From positions 1 through 27,780 of the forward strand of contig MSJI02000508.1 in assembly GCA_001931905.2 (NCBI GenBank): a DNA stretch of 27,780 bases, written 5' to 3'. Under the pieces are notes generated by a model. It searched no databases. It saw nothing but the letters and a program-made list of their open reading frames with translations, and was not told where the DNA came from. This DNA comes from Cladosporium sp. IMV 00045. Its lineage: Eukaryota; Ascomycota; Dothideomycetes; Cladosporiales; Cladosporiaceae. The first letter of the stretch is position 1; each line of letters starts with the position of its first letter. The position numbers and the translations under genes are program-made. Positions 1-10,857 of this stretch are shown piece by piece.

Positions 1-397
1 GCACGACATGCGGCCGGGCGGCCGGGCATGCCTTGAGCTTGTGGTCAGGCGGGCCCTCCCACTGCCTTAGCGTCCGTCTCGGGATCGTCGCGTGGCGAGC
101 TCGGCCAGTCAAGGCGACGACGTCGATGATGCGCTGAATACGAGTGCATGCACACCATCTTCCATGCTGCGCCATCATGGGGGAGAGCTTCGTGTGTGAA
201 GATAGCAGCAGCAGCAGCAAGCCGCAAGCGAGGCGAGCCAGCCTGGGCCTCGAAAAGCGGGGCAAAGCGGAGATGTGCGTGAGAGAGCGTGGGAGGTCGA
301 GGCACCAAAACAAGGAAGAGGAGAGGCGCGTGAGGGAGTGTAGTGATGAGAGTGTGCGCGTGTGAGAAAGATAGGTAGGAAAAAGTGGGCAACGTAC

Positions 398-1149
398 AGA
401 ATAGCAAACTTTCGAGGCTTGAGACTGAGGATGGGGAAGAGGGTGAAGCAGACGACAAACAGAGCGAGGGCGGCCAGGTTGAGGCCGCCGAAGAGGAGAA
501 GGCGATCCCAGCGACTTACTGTAGGGCGGCGTCAGCGCGTTGATTCTTTGAAGGTGAAGTCGAGCGCGAGGCGTGCTGAATGGCTGCCCGGGAGGATCAA
601 GACAATGCATGTCTTCGATGCGATGCAAGTCGCACAGCGTAGGTGCTGCAGGAACTCCTCCCTCGAGCCACAGCGGTTCGCTTGCAGAGCACTAGAGATG
701 CAACAATGTTCTGCATATTGCAGGTGTTTGAGCCCGAGAGGCCGGCAAGCGTTATGCGAAACGGCAGGTTTTCTAAAGCGTTTCCTCTCGCTCTAGCTCT
801 GCGGGAGATCGAAATCCCACGCCGCATCGCGCAGATTGATGGGGAGACGCCGGCGACGAGCTGCCAAAGGCACGCGCACCGGCAAACGACATGCAGGCAG
901 CGCAGATGGTGTTTCAGACTTACGAGCAAACCAGCCTTCTTCCTCCTCTCTTCTATTCCGCGCAGGCAGAGGCGCGCCCGGGCCTTCGCCCTCAGTGGTG
1001 GGCAGTTGCACATAGCTTTCGCCGCCAAAAGGGTTGTACTGTGAGAGTGTGCCTAGCAGACCGCCTTGTTGTCTCTGAGTGTTGACAGGCACTTCGCGGC
1101 GTGACCAGCCTAGATCGTTCATGCGATCCCTGAATGACGTCGCGGCCAT
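398..1149 (-). CDS. SFT2: SFT2-type vesicle transport protein, 5' part, runs off the left edge
   Basis: Golgi/endosome membrane protein acting in vesicle fusion (known for the Sft2 family). Exon 1 is 1149-924 and starts at an ATG. It encodes the typical fungal N-terminus, with MNDLGWSRR near the start, NPFGGESYVQLPTTEG in the middle and REEEEGWFA at its end. A GTAAGT donor at 923 and a CAG acceptor at 521-519 give phase-1 joining to exon 2 (518-398). Exon 2 reads SRWDRLL, a first hydrophobic segment and then LSLKPRKFAIL, the expected start of the membrane domain. A second donor (GTACGT at 397) follows. I find no sign of the remaining transmembrane segments in 1-396, so the gene must continue outside. 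The introns are unusually long: 405 nt, and at least 397 nt. Family identity is confident; the exact splice sites are inferred by eye. Confidence 0.88.
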
Positions 1150-1858
1150 TGTTTAGATGCGGTCGTGCAGGAGGTGTGCGGCAGAGGTGGGATAGATAGG
1201 CAATAATGGAGCAGTCCAAGCAGGCGCCGGGAGTGGAGGAGTGGGTTTCGTTGACAAAGGCCGGGACTATTGTAACAAGGAATTGTGTTGCCTGTTGCAG
1301 ACGCCGGGTGACGGTTGGCTTGGGAGGCTGCCGCGAGAGCCGATTGGGGAGGGATGCGTGAGAGACAGAGATGGTGTGTGTGTGAGTGTGAGAGAGTGTG
1401 AGTGGACAAGGTCGGCAAGCAGGCAGACAGGCAGGCGGCCAGAGAGGCGCTACGAGTGGCGGACGCAGAGGGGCGGTGGGCGCAGCGACGAGCACGCTTA
1501 TTCAGGTAGCAGCCGGATGATCAAGAGAGAGAGGCACTGCTCGGGCGTGCTCGTGTGCGGTGATTGACGATGATGGTGGTGGTGGTGGTAGTGGTGGAGG
1601 TGGATGTTCTAGGTGATGGGGTCAGTTGAGGCTAAGGAGCTTCAGGCGTAAGCTCGACGCTGCTCCTTCTCTGGAGGTAGTGCTAGTGCTGTAACTCGCC
1701 TTTAGCTCGCCTGTCTGTCTACTCCCTGCAAAGCTCCATGGACTGACACTGGCCGTGCCCGCGCGCGCTTCGCCCCGCAATTGCTTGTGCATGCGGGCCT
1801 TGAATAGTAACGAGGATAGGCTCGCTGTTCGACAGGCAGACTAGGCAGGGCATGAGGT

Positions 1859-1889
<31 letters not shown>

Positions 1890-4800
1890 TAGGCAGAGAG
1901 CCGGGCGAGGGAACCGTTGCACGGGCGATTTAGATCTGGCATGCACTACTACCTTTGACACCTGCATCGGCCAAACGACTCAAGGGACTGGCTTGCTTCC
2001 ACCATCGAACCCAAGAGATGGGAGATGCTCCAATCGCGACGCTCTCCTGATGCCCTCCCACTCACCACTCTCTCATCCGCCAAGGGCGTGTGATCGCGTT
2101 TCTGCCCGCTGGGCAAGAGGACGAGGAGGAAAGAGAGCAAACATTACTCTTATCGTAGACATCACCGCGTCCACCCGCCCGTCCCTTAGCTTCGGAGCGA
2201 GGGCCGTGCCTTTTGCTAATGTGATCACCATAAGAGATGGCGCGCTAACTACAGGCAAGGCATTATCATGTCGACTTGCTCGTAGTTATTGCAATAGTTA
2301 GCCGCGCTAAGCTGGGGTCGGCTGGGCGAATGACAGGCGGAGAAAGGGAAATCAGAGCAGAGCAGTGCAGAGCAGCTACCTGACTAGAGCCTTTGTTCGA
2401 GTTTGAGACGAGGGAGCATTGCAGTGTGCGCAGACGAGTGTGGTGGTAGTAAGGTGATGGCTCTGCATTGTCCTGATTGGTGAGAGACAAGGTTGCGCGA
2501 CACCTACTCACCCGCTATCTACCTGCTCGAGCGTGCGTGTGCAGAACCAGAAGAAGAGACAAGCAGGCAGTTCGTCCGCGGCGGGTGGAGCAGTTCAAGA
2601 CGAAACGCGTGCGCCGCAGCAAGGGTGGCGATGAGGTCGTGATGTCTCAGGTCGAAAGGGTCATCGACACGGTGGACTTGTGGCTGCTTGCTACCGTGCT
2701 AGCTCGAGATCGGTATGAACCCTATGTGCACACTCGACGCAAGCCAGCAGATGCAAGAATAGCCCATTTGCGCCTGGGCGGCTCACGGCAGCGGGATGCG
2801 CCAGGAGAATTCGAGGGTGCAGGGAGGGAATATGGAATAGATTGCGGTGGTGTGCTTGTGTGAGAGCGAGGGCAGGGGAGCAGTGTGCATGGGTCGACCG
2901 ACGGCGTGGATCAAAGGATTGCATGCCCACGATGGTGGATGTGGATGTGGGAGGAGGTTTTGGCTAGCGGTACGGTTTCGTGAGTCACTCCATCATATGT
3001 ACGCGTCAGGCAAAGTGAGACTGAAGAGCAGCCGGGGGGCAGACCAAGGACGAGCACCGGACACGGGTTGCGAGTGAGCGAGAGAGGTGTGTGCATGGCT
3101 AGTTGATTGAGTGCAATGAATCGGGGTTTGTCAGTAGGTAGGTGTGAGCAGGGCAAGTCGGCATTGCTCACCCTCCATGACGGGCAGGATGGATGGCGTG
3201 CATGCAAGAGAGCGATAGAAAGGCTGCTGCAGACATATATATACATGTATCTCAGCCCTGCCCGCCGCGACTCCCATCTGACTGCTCTTTCTGCCTGCCT
3301 ACCTGCCATCCTGCCTGAGCGAGTGACTGTCTGATTGACTCTTGAACGAGCACTCGTCCACTGTCAGCCGTCGTTCATCGGAGAATTTCTCTTCCCTCTT
3401 GCATCTCTTGCATCTCGCCTCACGTGCATTGTCGGGATTATACCGTCTGACTTGCACGTTGCCTGCATTCGATTGTCGACCTTGCATACATTCAAACCAA
3501 GCAAGGCGACGACCAGTCAATCAAACAACAACATCAACATCGACATCATCGACAAACGCATCGAAAACGTTTGACGACACGAGAGACAAGGGACTTCATT
3601 CGGCTCCACAGCTTGACAGCCCATCCCCAGACTTCTCTCTCCAAGCTCTCTCCAAGTCGCTCTGCATTTCCCTGCAAGACGCAGGGCTCGACAGGGAATC
3701 GGACCGCAAACGCTCGCCGAGGCAGCATCACAACGCCCACGGTTTGCCTGTGAACCGATCGCGTCATCGTCATCGCACCGCCACTTTGCTGCGAGATTGG
3801 TCGCCCTCGTCCGGCCATATCCCACTTTTGTCTCCACGCCTGCATCGAGCTGGTATTTGGGTGACTCGTCGTCTATCGCGCGTCTGCCACCACTACCTCC
3901 TACCCGCACACCGCCAGCCGAGCAAGCGATCGACGCCCTACCACATACAGCTTGCCTGTTGGTTGCGTTTTCTCCAAACGACAAAGACGCGCATCAACAA
4001 TCCTTGACGCGCGCGCGCACACAACCAGATCTCACTTGAATCTTCCTGCTTGCACGACCAAGGGCCAGCCTCGCACCAGCTGCCAGGCTTTGTTGGGAGA
4101 GAGACAGTTGACAGCGTGGTGGCACAGCCCACTCGCCCACTCGCCCAAGGTCTCACACAGAGACTCAGCCAGAGCCAGCCAGCCAACCACTTATTACTTC
4201 TCTCAGCCAGCCCAAGCTTCGGACTGAACTACCTACTGTCAGCCCTCTTTTCACACACGCCGTCGCGTTCCTGCTACTCCCGCGACTCGCTTCGTCCTCT
4301 CGGCTGCTGGGCCGAACAGACAGGACTTGGGAGCAGCACCGAGAGACGTACCCCAGACCGAGAGTTACGTCTAGTGTGGTGAACCCCCGCCCAGAAGTGA
4401 TCGGCGTCGCACAACCCTTCTCCACCGCGCGACTGCCACAGCTACCTCCTACTGCTGCTTTCTACCACTGCAACCTCTTGCTATCTCCTGCTATCTCCTC
4501 CTCCTCCCTCTCTCCTCCTCCTCCTCCATCCATCCTTTGCGCGACACCAACTGCGCAACTCATCAGTGCAAGGCCGCTCCTAAGCGGTGACAGCTCTGTA
4601 TATCCCTCCGTCCATCACTCCTCCATCCATACCCGTCACCACCAGTGGTCCCCCTCCTCCACCAAATCACCCCGCCTCCGAACCACTGGTCGCAGCCAAT
4701 CCTGCACCACACCGCCTCCCAACGCCAGCTCGCCCACCTGCCGACTCACCACCCACGCCGCTACCCGTCCATCGCGACACAACCTCCACCAATCGATCCG

Positions 4801-5324
4801 TCTGCGTCGCGCCTCTTTGCACCTCACTGTCGCAGCCTCTTGACATATCACCACCATCTGTGAGTCAGCCCTTTGCCTCTTGCCTTTCCCCATTCGGCGG
4901 GTTTCGGCCTGCCTCTGCGCGCATCCTCCCGGGTTTCAAAATGACGCGCCCGTGAATGCCATTGCGCGCGACACCTCCCCGCGCCGGTTTCGCACGGCTC
5001 ATCGCGGCGACGTTCGTCAAGCTGCAGTTTTCCGTTGATGGGGAATTGATTTCGCCAAGATTGCCTGCTAATACTTCCTTTCCTCTCCCAGTACTCTTCT
5101 CCCATCTTTTCCAACAGTAGTGATCTGCCGGTTGAGACACCGTGCGGTCGAACACCTCCATCCATCGACGGCGATTGAGTAGTCCACAACCGAGCCCGCA
5201 TCCACATCTTATACACCTCAAACTTTTTTCGTTTGACAAGCCACGCTCCAGTCGGCCCGGTCAGATATAAACAAGGAGGCAACCAAAGCAAACACCAGCA
5301 GTTAATGCACCAACACACCGAGTA
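1150..5324. promoter_or_regulatory. Long gene-less divergent regulatory/leader region between SFT2 and the bHLH gene
   Basis: No ORF here resembles a known protein and none has coding character. From about 1150 to 3230 the plus strand is purine-rich (GAGAG, GGCAGG runs). From about 3250 to 5320 it is strongly pyrimidine-rich (CTCCTCC, CCATCC runs). Pyrimidine-rich sense strands are common in fungal 5' leaders, so this fits two long leaders transcribed away from a shared centre near 3233-3250, where an AT-rich ACATATATATACATGTAT lies. A TATAAA at 5266-5271 could be a proximal alternative promoter for the bHLH gene. Simple repeats are scattered throughout. Transcript limits are inference. Confidence 0.5.
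1859..1896. repeat. AGGC tetranucleotide microsatellite
   Basis: About eight near-perfect CAGG/AGGC units occur in tandem, with one GGTAGG interruption near the end. Shorter copies of the same unit lie at about 1416-1440 and, in complementary form (TGCC), at about 3291-3318. This is a simple-sequence repeat in the presumed SFT2 leader. Confidence 0.85.
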
Positions 5325-5325
5325 A
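5305..5325 (+). promoter_or_regulatory. Six-codon upstream ORF whose stop overlaps the bHLH start
   Basis: ATG at 5305 opens MHQHTE and ends with TAA at 5323-5325. The last A of TAA is the first A of the main ATG at 5325, giving the overlap TAATG. Such an arrangement would force ribosomes that use the uORF to reinitiate at the main start, a plausible translational control device. Its use is inferred from sequence only. Confidence 0.55.
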
Positions 5326-7185
5326 TGACTGCTTCCTGTAAGTCTTCACGAGCCTTATCTCAATACACCACCACAAACAATACCATTTTTGCCTTGTGCA
5401 AGTTACACAATCGCAACACTTGCGCGCCTCAGTCCATGGCTTTCTCTCACAGTACTAACATGTCGAGTCACAGCAAACAACGATCTCACAAGCTTTCCCC
5501 CTTTCGACGATCACGATCACGGCAAAGCCAGTCCCCAAGACACCAACAAACACGACTCTCCCCTCGATTTCGACCTTGACAACGACGTCTTGGACACCAG
5601 CGCCATGGCCGGCGCCGGTTCTCCCTTCATCAAGGCCGAGCCTAGCGACTTCTTCGACCCCAACCAGTACATTCAATACGGGCAGAATGGTCAGCCGCAA
5701 CAGCAATACGGCAACACATCAGGCAATATGAACATCAACCCCGCCAATCTGTCAAACGGCATGTCGCAGAGTTTCGGCCAGAACATGACCTCCAGCTTCC
5801 ACATGGGCAACTCGGGTATAGCAGACGATGAGCTGCTCGATCTGCAGCTGGATCAGAACAACCCACAAGGCAACAACTTTGACTTCAACACTGGTGTACA
5901 AAACTTCCTCAACAACGCGCCCATGAACCAGCAGCAGAGCGGAAGCCTGTACTCTCATACCCCGGATGGAGCACCCATTCAGTCACCGTTCAGTAACGGC
6001 GACTTCAACTACTCCCAATTCAGACCCATGCCAGGCCAGCAGTTCCCAGGCGGCGGACAGAGCCTCCCACAGCAGGGTGGCCTTCGCGGACAAATGCAGC
6101 AGCAACAAATGGACCGCAAATTCTCCGACGCCCGTTCACCGAACTCGCCACATACCGGCGCGAGTCACCTGCAAGTGGGCGACAACTACCACGCCGGCAT
6201 GCAGATCCGTCATCAGCGTCAGCAGAACTCGATGGGTGGCAACGAGTGGGACAGCTCGCCGAGTCACCACACCAGCCATCAAAGCTGGGGCGAAACCTCT
6301 CCATTCCCATCTCCCAACAACGGACAGCCGATGAACAGACAAATCTCAGAAGTGTTGCAGGGCAGCCATCAGCACAAGGTAGCCTCCTCGCTGCCCACCA
6401 TCCCTACGAAGATGGAACCTGGGACCGGAGGTGGCCAGACACAGGAGGCCAAGCGCAGGAGGAGACGCGAGTCGCACAACCTCGTCGAGCGCAGACGTCG
6501 TGACAACATCAATGAGCGGATCCACGACCTTGGCACGCTTGTTCCACAGCACAGACTCGAGGATGAGAAGGTGCGCAAACACCTGCAGACGAACGCCCCT
6601 CTCTCGCCATCGATCGCCAACGCCGGCGGCATGTCTCCTCCCGCCGCAACTTCTTTGCTTGCCGGTCCTTCAGGTCGTCGAGCCACTGCTGGTAACATCA
6701 CGCAAGGCCTCCCGATCGAGGACAAGGACAAGGGGCCCAACAAGGGTGACATTTTGAACGGCTCTGTCGCCTGGACGCGCGATATGATGTGGTACACCCA
6801 CTTGAAGCTTCGCCAAGAGCAGGAGCTTAAAGAGCTTGTCGCCAGCCTGGGTGGTACCTGGCCATACAGCCCCAACGAGGAGGAGAAGCGTATGCACAGC
6901 GAGATCTGTGAAGTCCTCAACAAGCATGCACCACTTGGAGGTTTCACTGGGTACTCTCGCGCTCCTGGCTCGGGTCTCAGAGTCCCTGGCTTCACCAATG
7001 TTGCCGGTGATAGCACCAACGCCGACGGCCAAGTCATCCCCAACAATGGCCAAGACGTTAGCCCTGGGTTTCAATCTGGCGGCAGCGGAATGAGCTCAGG
7101 TGGTGTCTCACACAACGCTGGCACCTTTGGTGGCTGGCAAGGTGACTTCAAAGAAGAGGACGAGTACGCGATCATGGAGTCCTAG
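5325..7185 (+). CDS. bHLH (USF/MITF-like, GlcD-gamma type) transcription factor
   Basis: Nuclear DNA-binding regulator. Exon 1 is only 13 nt (5325-5337). A GTAAGT donor at 5338, a CTAAC branch site and a CACAG acceptor ending at 5473 define a 136-nt intron, and exon 2 (5474-7185) follows in frame for 574 aa. The open frame upstream to 5389 is intron sequence and not the true start. The first 330 residues are low-complexity, rich in Asn, Gln, Ser, Gly and Pro, with an acidic Asp-rich patch near residues 15-45. Such regions often activate transcription. The basic region with ESHNLVERRRRDNINER begins near residue 336 and contains the E-box contact pattern (H, E, R). Helix 2 (GDILNGSVAWTRDMMW) lies near 427-445, after an unusually long loop of about 75 residues. 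It is followed by a short heptad-like KLRQEQELKEL stretch. It is flanked by housekeeping genes and shows no clear link to the cluster on the right. Confidence 0.88.
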
Positions 7186-7688
7186 GAGGATCCTATCCGT
7201 CGCGTCGGTATTCCTCAACCGGGCTTCTGGGCCTGATCGACAGACCTAAGCTGAAACCATTTCCTTCCTTGCACCTTCTTCCGTGTGGACACTTGGCTCG
7301 AGCAATCTGGAGCCCCGATCGATTTTGTCTACCAACCAATAGATCACAAGTATAGTACACAGCCACGGCCAGCCCCCCTAGCTCTCCCAGCAGCCGTGGC
7401 GCACAATGATACCCCTTGCATGGACGACAGCTCCCCACTCTCAGGATCGATTTCCCGGCGTTACGGTTGGTCTCATTCGAACACACACCTTTTATTACAT
7501 TTCACCTTCGACTTTTTTGATTCTATGTTTCATCATGATACCAAATTGGGGAACCACAAACACCCCCTTTCGATCTCGAGACAAGCCATACACCACACCC
7601 ATCCATCCCGACATCCCTGCCACATCCTCCTTAGATGAGTCGCTCTCCAGAATACAAGCCATCTCTTGCTGCGTCTACCACCTGCACT

Positions 7689-7744
<56 letters not shown>

Positions 7745-9146
7745 TGCATGCATTGCAAAAGAAGTAGAGGCAGAAAGCGCCCGGTGCATGTGCATCAATC
7801 AGCATCATACAAGATCGATATCATCTTCATCTTCTTCTTGATCGACTACGAGATCGAGAAGAGAATAATCAACAACAACAGCAACATCTTCACTGGCGTT
7901 CTGGAGACAACGGATCAAGGCCCTCGTCAGGGCATATGGAGTTTGAGGATTTTTCCCCTATTTTCCTGTTTTTCTTGTCGGAATCGGATGGACGGGGCAT
8001 GAACAGAAACGACGTCTTGTGTTTTTCCTTCTCTCTTTTCTTTTGCTCTTTACTTTTATCATCTTTTAACTAGCTCCTGCTCTTGCATGTCATGTAGCTT
8101 CCTTCTTGCTCTGGGGAATTTCATATCTTCTCATCTCTCTTACCTACCTTATACTCATCATCTCATCCTGATTTTGTGTTGAACTTTTTTCACTTGGTGT
8201 GATTTGGCTTGTCTGAGGGCGAGGCCATGCATTATGTTTCTCTTCTTCTCTTCTTGTCATCTATTTGTTTCGTGTGATGCTGCATTCTGCATTTTGTCAT
8301 ATATATCTCTTTTTATAATACGATATTCTTACACTTGACTCTTGACTTTTATCATCGTGGTACACACTGCCCTCTCCCCTTTCAATTCAACCTGTTGGGA
8401 CCGCCTCCATTTACATTTTCCATTTTCCTTTCCGTCACAGACGAGACGGAAACTCAATGTCTTTTTCTTGTCACTCGTCACCCCGCAACTCGATCCAACG
8501 TTGATCACACGGGAGGATGGAAATCCTTTCCTTGGAGATACGAAACCTGCCTTTGCCAATTTGGCCTTTTTGCCTTTCCTGCCCTTCCCGCGCTGCTGGA
8601 TGTCTTTCTCTTTTGCCTCTTGGCGTGCTGAGATGATGGGGCAGATTCGTGTGAGCTGTAGTTGGGCTGGAACGGCTTTGGAGTCGCACTGATTTGAGTG
8701 GAGTGGAGTGGAATGTTGCGATGAGCGTGGATGTCCTGCTGGCTCTGCTTGGCTGTGGTGTTCTTTTCGAGACGTGCGGCGGCGGCTTGGAGTGGAGTGG
8801 AGTGAAGTGGAGGTTTGTGTATGTCTGACTTCTCTTTTCCGAGGTTTGAGCGATGGTAATGCTTTTGCTTCAATGAGGTCGAGGTTGGTCCAAGGTTGCG
8901 ATGGGCCGGTTCAGACTCGGACTGCTCTCTTCTCGGCTGTGTCGTCTTTGCGGCGTTCGTTTGGGGCCCCGATCTTCCCAGTGGCCGGATATGTCCCTTC
9001 GAGTTTGCGTCAAGCTCGAGGCGATCTGTTTCCTCTTGCCATATAGCAAACCTCACAAAGCCTCTCGTCAACGCCTGAATTTCCAAGCCCTTCGAGACCC
9101 CGACAGACCACCTTTTCCAAAGATCTTCCCACTTGCCCCTCCCACT
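7186..9146. other. Convergent intergenic region: 3' UTRs of the bHLH gene and COX19
   Basis: No convincing gene is present. From about 7960 to 8600 the plus strand is T/C-rich with poly-T-like runs, as expected for a long 3' UTR and terminator area of the bHLH gene. COX19 ends from the other side. GGAGT pentanucleotide repeats occur at about 8696-8712 and 8788-8812. The long open frame on the minus strand at 8505-9086 is compositionally biased and has no recognisable domain. Confidence 0.5.
7692..7741. repeat. (GA)n dinucleotide microsatellite, about 25 units
   Basis: An uninterrupted GA/CT run of about 50 nt lies in the presumed 3' UTR of the bHLH gene. It should be highly polymorphic between isolates. 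Small ORFs that cross it are composed of RE or SL dipeptide repeats and are artefacts. Confidence 0.97.
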
Positions 9147-9464
9147 TCACTTCTTCCCATTCCCCTGCGCAGCCCTCTCTCCCTCGCCCTCCTTCCCACT
9201 CCCATCCTTCCCCTCATTTCCAAACCCCAGATTCCGCATCTCGTCGGGAGCCATCAATCCCCTCTCCATCCTGCAGCTCAAATACCCCTTGCTGAGCTCG
9301 CGACATTCGGGAGAATTCACGCCCCGGGCGGAGCGCAGGCAGCGCAGGTAGGCTTTCATGATCGGCTGGCATTCCGCGTCGTGGTCGAGTGGGAACGAGC
9401 CGCGCGCGGGCGGGTTGGGCTTGCCGATTTTGACGCCGGTGCCGGGGGCGCCGAAGGTGGACAT
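9147..9464 (-). CDS. COX19: Cytochrome c oxidase assembly protein Cox19
   Basis: Small twin-CX9C protein of the mitochondrial intermembrane space, needed for copper delivery to and assembly of cytochrome c oxidase (known for the family). The single-exon frame encodes 105 aa. Two CX9C pairs are visible: C32-C42 and C54-C64. The first follows the family signature RGSFPLDHDAEC, and the second lies in CRELSKGYLSCRMERGLM. The C-terminal 25 residues are Gly/Glu/Lys-rich and variable, as usual. Length is normal (about 90-110 aa). Import would use the MIA40/ERV1 disulfide relay, so no presequence is expected and none is seen. N7BML lies upstream on the same strand. Confidence 0.95.
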   Translation of the reverse strand: MSTFGAPGTGVKIGKPNPPARGSFPLDHDAECQPIMKAYLRCLRSARGVNSPECRELSKGYLSCRMERGLMAPDEMRNLGFGNEGKDGSGKEGEGERAAQGNGKK

Positions 9465-9943
9465 GCTTGGATTTTTATGTGATTTTTAGAGGTGGTGGTC
9501 GGGGGGTTTTGGTGGGCGCTGATTTGGTGTTGGTGCGGTGGAGAGGTTTGGTGTTGGGGGTTTGTGAAGTTGAGGTTGTGAGGATGGAGCTTGTGCCGGG
9601 GGAGGAAAGAGATGTTGGTCCGAGCTTTTGCAGCATTCCAGAATAATAAGGTACCGACCTTATCGATGATGCATGTGTTTTGTCAAGCGCTATCAATTCT
9701 GACTTGTTTGCATTGACATTTGTAAGAGAAGGTGTCTTGTTCTTTCAAGATGTACAGGTGTTCATTTGATGTTCTTTCGTTGCTTCTTCGCCACCTGGTA
9801 GTATACAGAAAATGCTGAATGATATGCATTCGTCTTCATGTTCGCAAGACGTCCTTTCTGCCTTCCATCATATATTACAGATATGCCAAATTTCAATTTC
9901 ACATCCCACAGTTTTCATACACTTTCCAATTCCGAAATCCAGC
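9465..9943. other. Intergenic region between COX19 and the N7BML 3' end
   Basis: This 479-nt stretch holds the COX19 promoter and 5' leader and the N7BML terminator, both read leftwards. Sequence just upstream of the COX19 ATG is C/T-rich on the minus strand, consistent with a leader. No further gene is seen. Confidence 0.5.
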
Positions 9944-10727
9944 CTATCGCCTCTTCGCAACTCCCGGCGTCCAACTATCCGGCTGCCACGTCTCACCCGG
10001 AGCACCCTTAGGCACATTCTTCGCCCAAGGCGCCTCACCCTTCTTCTTTTTCCCCTTGGCAGCAGGGGACGCAGCAGGCGTATCCCTCTCCGCGGTCTCC
10101 CCCCTAAACCGTCCCTCATCCACCTCCTCCCCAGCCACAGCTCTATCCACCTTCCCCTCATCTTCCACAGCGCTCCTCACACCCTGCCTCTCCTCCGGCT
10201 CGGTCATGGGCGCATAGCCAGCGGGATCTCTGGTGCCGATCGCGGGTCCGGTTTGTTGCGTTGAAGGCGCGTCGAGGAAGGATTCTTGCGCCCGCCAGCG
10301 CTCGTCTGCTTGCGCTGCGAGCTCTTTCATGCGTTCCCGGCGCGCGACGTCGAAGTGCTGTTCTTGGATTGAAGGGGGTTCGTGGCGCGTGTGTCGGAGC
10401 CATTGGTGCCATTGTGCTGTTGTGAGAAAGGAAGACCGTGTTAGCTCGTATATTTCATTTCTCTGTATCCGCTTGCACAAGTCTCTGCGACTGATACAAA
10501 AGGCTCGACTTACGCGAAATCTTCACATCAGCATAATGCCCCTGCCTCGCGTACTTGACGATCCTCCTCAGCCGGTGCGCGTTCATGGAGTCTTTGAATT
10601 CCCAGAAAGTGTTTCCCGCCAGGTCGGCGCCGGCCAGGAATTGTCGCCGCCACGGCAGGCGCAGCGCTTTCCATTTCTGCCAGGCTTGTTTGATCAGGCC
10701 TGGCGCTCCAGGTGGGCGTGAGGACAT
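9944..10727 (-). CDS. Complex I assembly factor N7BML (NDUFAF2/B17.2-like)
   Basis: Mitochondrial assembly factor for NADH:ubiquinone oxidoreductase, a paralogue of subunit NDUFA12/B17.2 (known for the family). Exon 1 is 10727-10514. A GTAAGT donor and a CACAACAG acceptor bound a 97-nt intron (10513-10417), and exon 2 is 10416-9944, giving 228 aa in frame. Recognisable features are the W-rich N-terminal domain (IKQAWQKWKALRLPWRRQFL, then GNTFWEF, RLRRIVKY) and, across the splice, SPQWHQWLRHTRHEPPS. The C-terminal half is charged and low-complexity and ends in a Lys-rich stretch, as in fungal homologues. An in-frame ATG at 10808 would add 27 residues. I chose 10727 because the conserved domain begins directly after it. 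The orphan PKS fragment lies about 130 nt upstream, so this gene marks the cluster border. Confidence 0.9.
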
Positions 10728-10857
10728 TGTTTTGCGTGGTTGTGAGGTCGGGATGGGTTGATGTGTGTTTTCGAGAATTATCGTTGATGGACCTTGGGAG
10801 GATTGCATGCACAGTTCTAGAGGCGATCGGCAATGACGTGAAGCACATTGCGCTGAA

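Noticed and set aside
45..458. Minus-strand frame near the left edge as a separate gene
   Set aside because: It overlaps SFT2 exon 2 in another frame and mostly covers the presumed intron; Ser/Leu/Pro-rich translation of a pyrimidine tract.
5389..5473. Upstream extension of the bHLH frame as its N-terminus
   Set aside because: This stretch lies inside an intron with a clear GTAAGT donor, CTAAC branch and CAG acceptor, and the start at 5389 is not the first ATG.
7635..7841. Small frames across the GA run encoding RE or SL dipeptides
   Set aside because: Translation of a dinucleotide microsatellite in a 3' UTR.
8505..9086. A 193-codon minus-strand frame between the bHLH gene and COX19
   Set aside because: Low-complexity composition caused by skewed UTR sequence; no domain.
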